Of a stretch of DNA of 10,300 nt, positions 6,822-10,300 are shown one piece after another. The DNA is taken from assembly GCA_001593925.1 (NCBI GenBank), contig LUCD01000036.1, forward strand, positions 1 to 10,300, read 5' to 3'. The DNA is from Candidatus Bathyarchaeota archaeon B26-1 (GTDB taxonomy: Archaea; Thermoproteota; Bathyarchaeia; Bathyarchaeales; B26-1). Positions within the stretch are counted from its first letter, which is position 1. Each line of letters begins with the position of its first letter. The notes under the pieces were generated by a model. It had not been told where the DNA came from. It saw only the letters and a list, made by a program, of their open reading frames with translations, and did no database searches. Position numbers and translations under genes: made by a program.

Positions 6822-6829
6822 GATTTAAA
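6822..6829 (-). promoter_or_regulatory. Possible TATA box of the membrane protein gene, overlapping the upstream stop codon
   Basis: The minus strand reads GTTTAAAT, centred about 25 bp before the GTG at 6801. This would give a leaderless transcript. The element overlaps the TAA stop (6825-6827) of the small zinc-protein gene, so the membrane protein could be transcribed separately from the topA unit. Confidence 0.4.
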
Positions 6830-7067
6830 CCTTCTTCTGTGTGGAGGACGCTTCCTTCCCCTCCGGGGAGGCCAGCAGGACGCGGGCTACCTCCTTAACC
6901 CAGAGGCCGGTCATAGGGTTCTTCAGAACCTCTCTGAGATAATCCTCCCAGCATATGTCCATGGCTTTCTTCCATTCTTCGTACTTCTCTCGAAGGTTTT
7001 CTTCAGCTTTCCTGTGTAGCTCGCAGAACCGGCTCTCAGCCCTTCTGCCACATATCTCACATTTCAC
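6825..7067 (-). CDS. Small zinc-binding protein coupled to topA
   Basis: The protein has 80 residues. The N-terminus carries CEICGRRAESRFCELH, that is C3, C6, C15 and H18: a compact CxxC-x8-CxxH site likely to bind zinc. A long, strongly charged helix follows (about 19-48, rich in Glu/Lys/Arg/Trp), then a segment NPMTGLWVKEVARVLL and a low-complexity tail. I do not recognise a named family; it looks like a conserved archaeal type rather than a spurious frame because of the ordered metal ligands and its start signals. The start is GTG (7065-7067), whose GTGA overlaps the topA TGA stop. A strong Shine-Dalgarno, GAGGGTGA (7075-7082), lies 7 nt upstream inside topA. Co-translation with topA suggests, but does not show, a role alongside the topoisomerase. 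Confidence 0.82.
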   Translation of the reverse strand: MKCEICGRRAESRFCELHRKAEENLREKYEEWKKAMDICWEDYLREVLKNPMTGLWVKEVARVLLASPEGKEASSTQKKV

Positions 7068-9193
7068 CCTTGCTTCACCCTCTCTTTAGACGGGCATTCC
7101 GGATTGAAACATAGGTTCCAAGGTCGTCTTCCTCTGCTCCTAACTTGGATGAGAGGCCAACCGCAGAGCTTGCAGTTTTTTCTTAAGGGTTTGAGGGTGC
7201 CTTTCTGGGGTAGCGGGAACGAAGCCTTACAGAGGCCCTCAAAGAAGTTTGTGCATCCGATGAAGCGTTTCTTCGTTCTCCTAGAACGGAGGATCAAGAG
7301 TTTACCCGTTCCGCAGACCGGACACTGCCCAACGGTCCGTTCATCCATCCGCGTCTTCCTTATCGACTCGCTCAGGGCTTTCCCTATCTCGGTCTCTCGG
7401 CTCTTAAGCGCCTCCAATACTGGTTTGAGGTGTCTGATCGCCCTGTTGACCACGCTCTCCATCTTCTCAGAGCCGATCTGGATCATCTCCATCTTCTCCT
7501 CTAAATCCCTTGTGAAGTCGACGGAGATCACTTGGGGGCAGTATCCACTGAGAATCTCGATCACGTCGAAGCCTAGGTTGGAGACGACTATGCTCTCCCC
7601 GGAGATGTAGCCTCTTTTGTAGAGTGTCTCTATTATGTCGGCTCTTGTCGCTTTGGTTCCTATCCCCTCCTTCTCCATCCTCTTAAGGAGGCTACTGGGG
7701 TTGTAGCGAGGAGGAGGCTTTGTGAACTTGTCCTCTCGAACGACCCCCTCGACTTTAACCTTCTCCCCCTCCTCAATCTGGGGGAGAAGAACGTCCTCGA
7801 ACCTCACGTATGGCTTGTAGAAGCGCATCCACCCCTCCTCTACTATCTGTCTTCCCCGCAGGTAGAAAAGGTGGCCTCCTATCTCCACGGTTACCTTAAC
7901 GCTCTGCCTTATGGCTGGCTCCCCGAAGACCGCCATAAACCTCCTAACTATGAGGTCCCAGAGTCTCCTCTCCGGCTCGCTTAAAACCCTCTCAGGCATG
8001 TTCCCCGTGGGGTAGATGGCTGGGTGAGCCGGATCGCTCTTCGCTCCCTCGTTCGGCACCAGGTCGCCGCGTTCCAAGAGGTCGGACGTCAAGCCCTTGT
8101 AGGAGGGATGTCTGCCCAGAGCCTCCAATATGTTTCTGTACCCTATGGCTGGAGGGAGCTTCTGGCTGGAGGTCCTAGGATAAGAAATTAGAGCCTCCAA
8201 GTAGAGCCTCTCAGCTATGTTGCTGGTTCTTCTAGGAGTATACTTGAAGAGGCTGTACGCCTCGGTCTGTAGGGAGCTCAAGTCGAAGGGAGTGGGAGGC
8301 TTCTGCTTAGTCTTCCTCACGTCAACCCTAGTTACTGTGCCGAGTTTTCCAGAACAGGCTTTAACTATGGAGTTGGCCTCCTCCAGGTTCCAGATCGCCT
8401 TCTTCTCGTACTCAGCCTCGTATGTTGAGCCTCCGATCTGGATGAGTGCCTTGACGGTCCAGTAGGGCGTCGGAACGAAAGTGTTTATCTCCTTCTCCCT
8501 CTCAACTAGGAACTTCAGTGTCGGGCCTTGAACCCGGCCCGTGCTGATCGTTGCGTACCGTCCGCTCCAACGCTTCGCGGCGGTAGTCATGGCTCTTGAG
8601 AGGTTTATTCCGTATAGGGCGTCGATGAGGTGGCGGCACATCCCGGCTTCAGCCGTTGAGAACTCTATGTGGGGCAACATCTCCTCGTAGGACTTTCTCA
8701 GCTCATCGGCGGTTAAGGTGGAGAACTTCATCCTCTTAGCCTCGGCATCCTTACCTCCACAAGCGTACTTGAGCACGGTGTAGCCTATAGTGGCTCCTTC
8801 TATATCATAGTCGGTAGCAAGCACATACTCTTGAGCGTCCTTTGAGAGCTTGGAGATGGCCTCTATCCACTTCCTGGTCTGACCTGAGTTCCTCTCAACC
8901 TTGTACCTTGGAGCCCAGTAGAAGTCGAAGACCGGGTATACGTCGCGGTCCTCAATCTTTGGGGCAACCGTGTATAGGTGGCCTAAAGCCGAGATTATTA
9001 TGAGCCTGTCCCCGTTCCTTGAAGATTCATAGTAGGGAACCCCGTTAAGCCTCTTCTCCCGAACCTTACCAGCCTCGTTGAGCGCCTTAGCTAGACGAGC
9101 CGCGGCGTCCGGCTTCTCACAGAGTATTAATATAGTCTTCCCGCCCAACCCTTGAGTCATCTCGACCAGCCTACAAGAGGGGTCTTCCAACAA
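7064..9193 (-). CDS. topA: DNA topoisomerase I (type IA)
   Basis: The enzyme relaxes negatively supercoiled DNA by cutting one strand through a 5'-phosphotyrosine. The 709 residues contain, in order, the Toprim domain with ILCEKPDAA (E26) and the metal-binding TDYDIEG (D128, D130, E132); RHLIDALYGINLSRA (187-201); STGRVQGPTL (217-226); the catalytic tyrosine Y338 in ISYPRTSSQKLP with its partner R340; HPAIYPTG (390-397); and GIGTKATRADIIETL (510-524). Two C-terminal zinc ribbons follow: C624, C627, C647, C655 and C674, C677, C695, C700. There is no helicase domain, so this is not reverse gyrase. The longest frame starts at TTG 9193. ATG 9158-9160 (codon 12) gives MTQGLGGKTILILCEKP, closer to the usual short lead-in to the Toprim strand, so either start is possible. 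Confidence 0.96.
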   Translation of the reverse strand: MLEDPSCRLVEMTQGLGGKTILILCEKPDAAARLAKALNEAGKVREKRLNGVPYYESSRNGDRLIIISALGHLYTVAPKIEDRDVYPVFDFYWAPRYKVERNSGQTRKWIEAISKLSKDAQEYVLATDYDIEGATIGYTVLKYACGGKDAEAKRMKFSTLTADELRKSYEEMLPHIEFSTAEAGMCRHLIDALYGINLSRAMTTAAKRWSGRYATISTGRVQGPTLKFLVEREKEINTFVPTPYWTVKALIQIGGSTYEAEYEKKAIWNLEEANSIVKACSGKLGTVTRVDVRKTKQKPPTPFDLSSLQTEAYSLFKYTPRRTSNIAERLYLEALISYPRTSSQKLPPAIGYRNILEALGRHPSYKGLTSDLLERGDLVPNEGAKSDPAHPAIYPTGNMPERVLSEPERRLWDLIVRRFMAVFGEPAIRQSVKVTVEIGGHLFYLRGRQIVEEGWMRFYKPYVRFEDVLLPQIEEGEKVKVEGVVREDKFTKPPPRYNPSSLLKRMEKEGIGTKATRADIIETLYKRGYISGESIVVSNLGFDVIEILSGYCPQVISVDFTRDLEEKMEMIQIGSEKMESVVNRAIRHLKPVLEALKSRETEIGKALSESIRKTRMDERTVGQCPVCGTGKLLILRSRRTKKRFIGCTNFFEGLCKASFPLPQKGTLKPLRKNCKLCGWPLIQVRSRGRRPWNLCFNPECPSKERVKQG
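7075..7082 (-). promoter_or_regulatory. Shine-Dalgarno of the small zinc-protein gene
   Basis: The minus strand reads GAGGGTGA within the last codons of topA, ending 7 nt before the GTG. It fixes the start and supports independent ribosome entry as well as coupling. Confidence 0.7.
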
Positions 9194-9208
9194 TAGCCAA
9201 GTTTACCC

Positions 9209-9243
9209 TTATCGATAACTCTCCCGCCAATATAACAGTTATC
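9209..9243. repeat. Two short palindromes in the divergent topA promoter
   Basis: TTATCGATAA (9209-9218) and ATAACAGTTAT (9232-9242) are perfect palindromes whose centres lie about 23.5 bp apart. GATAACT (9214-9220) and AGTTATC (9237-9243) also form a 7-bp inverted repeat across them. The second palindrome overlaps the topA TATA-like box and the first lies near the predicted transcript start. A/T-rich palindromes can arise by chance. Confidence 0.6.
9226..9236 (-). promoter_or_regulatory. Probable TATA box of topA
   Basis: The minus strand reads GTTATATTGG, predicting a transcript start near 9206, about 13 nt before the TTG at 9193. No other good A/T element lies closer on this strand. Confidence 0.5.
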
Positions 9244-9254
9244 CCAGTCCTCAC

Positions 9255-9262
9255 CTTTATTA
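9255..9262 (+). promoter_or_regulatory. Possible TATA box of the 61-residue zinc-protein gene
   Basis: CTTTATTA lies about 40 bp before the ATG at 9299 and predicts a short leader containing the Shine-Dalgarno GGAGGG (9285-9290). A second candidate, GTTTATCC (9269-9276), would place the transcript start downstream of that ribosome site. Confidence 0.4.
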
Positions 9263-9298
9263 GGAGCGTTTATCCAAAAATATTGGAGGGAAGTCAAA

Positions 9299-9484
9299 AT
9301 GCCTCAGCGAGTTCTCTGTAAAGAGTGTGGAGCCATCCTATATGAGGGGATAGAACTGAAGACCCCCGACGAAGTGATTCAAGCTAACAACGGCAGGTGC
9401 CCGAAGTGCGGCAGGAAACTCTCCCTTATGCCCCATAAAATCGAGATTCTTCCCTTCAAAAACCCTAGAAGAGCGTTAAGGTGA
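9299..9484 (+). CDS. Small double-CxxC zinc-ribbon protein
   Basis: The protein has 61 residues. C7-x2-C10 and C34-x2-C37 form a rubredoxin-knuckle pair, each followed by glycine (CKECG, CPKCG), the standard zinc-ribbon arrangement. The middle holds LKTPDEVIQANNGRC and the C-terminus is basic (KNPRRALR). There is no membrane segment. It is a soluble zinc protein of unknown role; nucleic-acid or protein binding are both plausible from the fold. The ATG is supported by GGAGGG (9285-9290) 8 nt upstream. It is divergent from topA and 100 bp ahead of aglB on the same strand, so it could be co-transcribed with aglB, although an A/T-rich element lies between them. Confidence 0.85.
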   Translation: MPQRVLCKECGAILYEGIELKTPDEVIQANNGRCPKCGRKLSLMPHKIEILPFKNPRRALR

Positions 9485-9534
9485 CCCCGGCCAGTTTAAG
9501 GGCCACTCACCTGTCAACCGTCACCCGTGAGACA

Positions 9535-9552
9535 CCATAAACTAAATAAAAC
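9535..9552 (+). promoter_or_regulatory. A/T-rich possible promoter of aglB
   Basis: CATAAACTAAATAAAAC is the only A/T-rich stretch in the 100-bp gap and lies about 40 bp before the ATG at 9585. It is not a clean TATA match, so read-through from the preceding gene is equally possible. The rest of the gap holds the Shine-Dalgarno and nothing else I can support. Confidence 0.35.
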
Positions 9553-9570
9553 AGGTCTCCTAACCCTTTG

Positions 9571-9576
9571 AGGAGG
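9571..9576 (+). promoter_or_regulatory. Shine-Dalgarno of aglB
   Basis: AGGAGG ends 8 nt before the ATG at 9585 and decides that start. Confidence 0.75.
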
Positions 9577-9584
9577 ATTCCTAG

Positions 9585-10300
9585 ATGGCGTTCAAAAGGT
9601 TGTCTAACAGTCTCAAGAGGTGGTCTAGGGGAGGCCGGGTTATAGACGGCCTTAAAGCCCTTTCGGCTCTCCGGTTCGAGGTTTCTCATGAGGCTCTCCT
9701 CCGCTGGACGGCTCTCCTCCTCACGTTGCTCATAGCCATGACCGTCAGGCTCCTCCCCATAAGGTGGGCCTTCTACCTCTCCGAGTTCGACCCCTACTAC
9801 CAGTACCGATTAACAAAGTTCCTCGTGGAGAACGGCTTTGCATCTTGGACTTCATGGCACGACTTCATGGGATGGTACCCTTATGGGAGGAATGTAGCCC
9901 GCCTCTCGTTCCCTGGGCTACCCTTCACAGCTGCAACCCTATACATGATCTTGGACGCCTTAGGGATACGGATAGTCCTTCCCCCGACGCTTGACCCGCT
10001 CCTCTCCGACCCGGTCTTCAACTTCTGCGTAGTCTTTCCCGTAGCCATGGGAACGATCTCATGTCTAGCCATATACTTCCTAGGTAAAGATATAGGCGGA
10101 GAGGCCGTAGGCCTCTTCTCAGCCCTATTTTTAGCCCTGAACCCGTCCTACATAGGGAGAACTTCCCTAGGGTTCTTCGACGACGAGACCGTTGGAATCT
10201 TCGGAATAATCCTCTTCATGATCTTCTTTTTAAGAGCCGTGGAGGAGAAGGTCTCCTTCAAGAAGAGCCTTTTGTACTCCGTGGCTTCCGGCTTGTCCCT
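9585..10300 (+). CDS. aglB: Oligosaccharyltransferase catalytic subunit (AglB/STT3), 3' end outside window
   Basis: The enzyme transfers a lipid-linked glycan to Asn in N-x-S/T sequons outside the membrane. The visible 238 residues are the N-terminal part of the multi-pass GT-C membrane domain; the soluble domain with WWDYG is beyond the window. A basic lead of about 38 residues precedes the first membrane helix (about 40-58). The first external loop has the catalytic metal-binding EFDPYYQYR (E67, D69), followed by WHDFMGWYPYGRN (91-103). The second acidic motif appears as GFFDDETVG (D199, D200, E201), corresponding to the DNE-type motif of the family. Further hydrophobic helices lie at about 146-165, 173-187 and 203-216. 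The first ATG has an excellent Shine-Dalgarno (9571-9576). The long basic N-terminal tail is somewhat unusual, since many homologues enter the membrane sooner. Confidence 0.95.
   Translation, partial: MAFKRLSNSLKRWSRGGRVIDGLKALSALRFEVSHEALLRWTALLLTLLIAMTVRLLPIRWAFYLSEFDPYYQYRLTKFLVENGFASWTSWHDFMGWYPYGRNVARLSFPGLPFTAATLYMILDALGIRIVLPPTLDPLLSDPVFNFCVVFPVAMGTISCLAIYFLGKDIGGEAVGLFSALFLALNPSYIGRTSLGFFDDETVGIFGIILFMIFFLRAVEEKVSFKKSLLYSVASGLS

Noticed and set aside
7104..7610. Open frame antisense to topA
   Set aside because: It is a shadow of the strongly conserved topA zinc-ribbon and C-terminal region, with no ribosome site and no recognisable domain.
9673..9681. GGTTCGAGG, resembling a tRNA T-loop
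   Set aside because: The flanks do not pair into a T stem and no cloverleaf surrounds it; it lies inside the aglB coding frame.
1..10300. Mobile element, CRISPR array, toxin-antitoxin or defence genes
   Set aside because: No transposase or integrase motifs, no spaced direct repeats, and every sizeable gene but three fits a housekeeping family or a small zinc protein.

Overview
The window looks like a chromosomal housekeeping segment from an archaeon. Indicators are an archaeal-type tRNA-splicing endonuclease homologue, a PRC-barrel protein, an AglB/STT3 oligosaccharyltransferase, a type IA topoisomerase with two C-terminal zinc ribbons, and several small CxxC proteins. TATA-like boxes lie about 25 bp ahead of starts, and six of the ten visible starts are GTG or TTG. 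The gene mix would fit a TACK-type lineage such as Bathyarchaeia, but that placement is inference. I see no mobile element, CRISPR array, rRNA or tRNA.

Layout. Positions 1-575 (+) hold the 3' part of a PRC-barrel protein, convergent with and overlapping by 4 nt an unrecognised membrane-anchored zinc-ribbon protein (572-1210, -). An AT-rich divergent promoter region follows, then a thiamine-diphosphate enzyme of the acetolactate synthase family (1397-3076, +). A 195-bp convergent gap separates it from a minus-strand operon read right to left: mtnA-like isomerase (5201-6232), EndA-like protein (4623-5204, ATGA overlap with mtnA) and hisS (3272-4597). Upstream of mtnA lie a TATA-like box and a perfect 9-bp inverted repeat.

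Next is a small three-helix membrane protein (6349-6801, -) that may be transcribed leaderless from a promoter overlapping the end of the preceding gene. A small zinc-binding protein (6825-7067, -) overlaps the end of topA (7064-9193, -) by 4 nt and appears translationally coupled to it. A divergent promoter region with two short palindromes separates topA from a 61-residue double-CxxC protein (9299-9484, +). The window ends inside aglB (9585 onward, +).

The genes cover information processing (topA, hisS, endA), methionine salvage or related sugar-phosphate chemistry (mtnA), branched-chain amino acid or related 2-oxoacid metabolism (the ThDP enzyme) and N-glycosylation (aglB). I found no clearly new multi-gene system. 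The most notable point is that the EndA homologue contains no histidine at all and so cannot have the canonical Tyr-His-Lys catalytic triad. The conserved-looking small zinc proteins beside topA come next.
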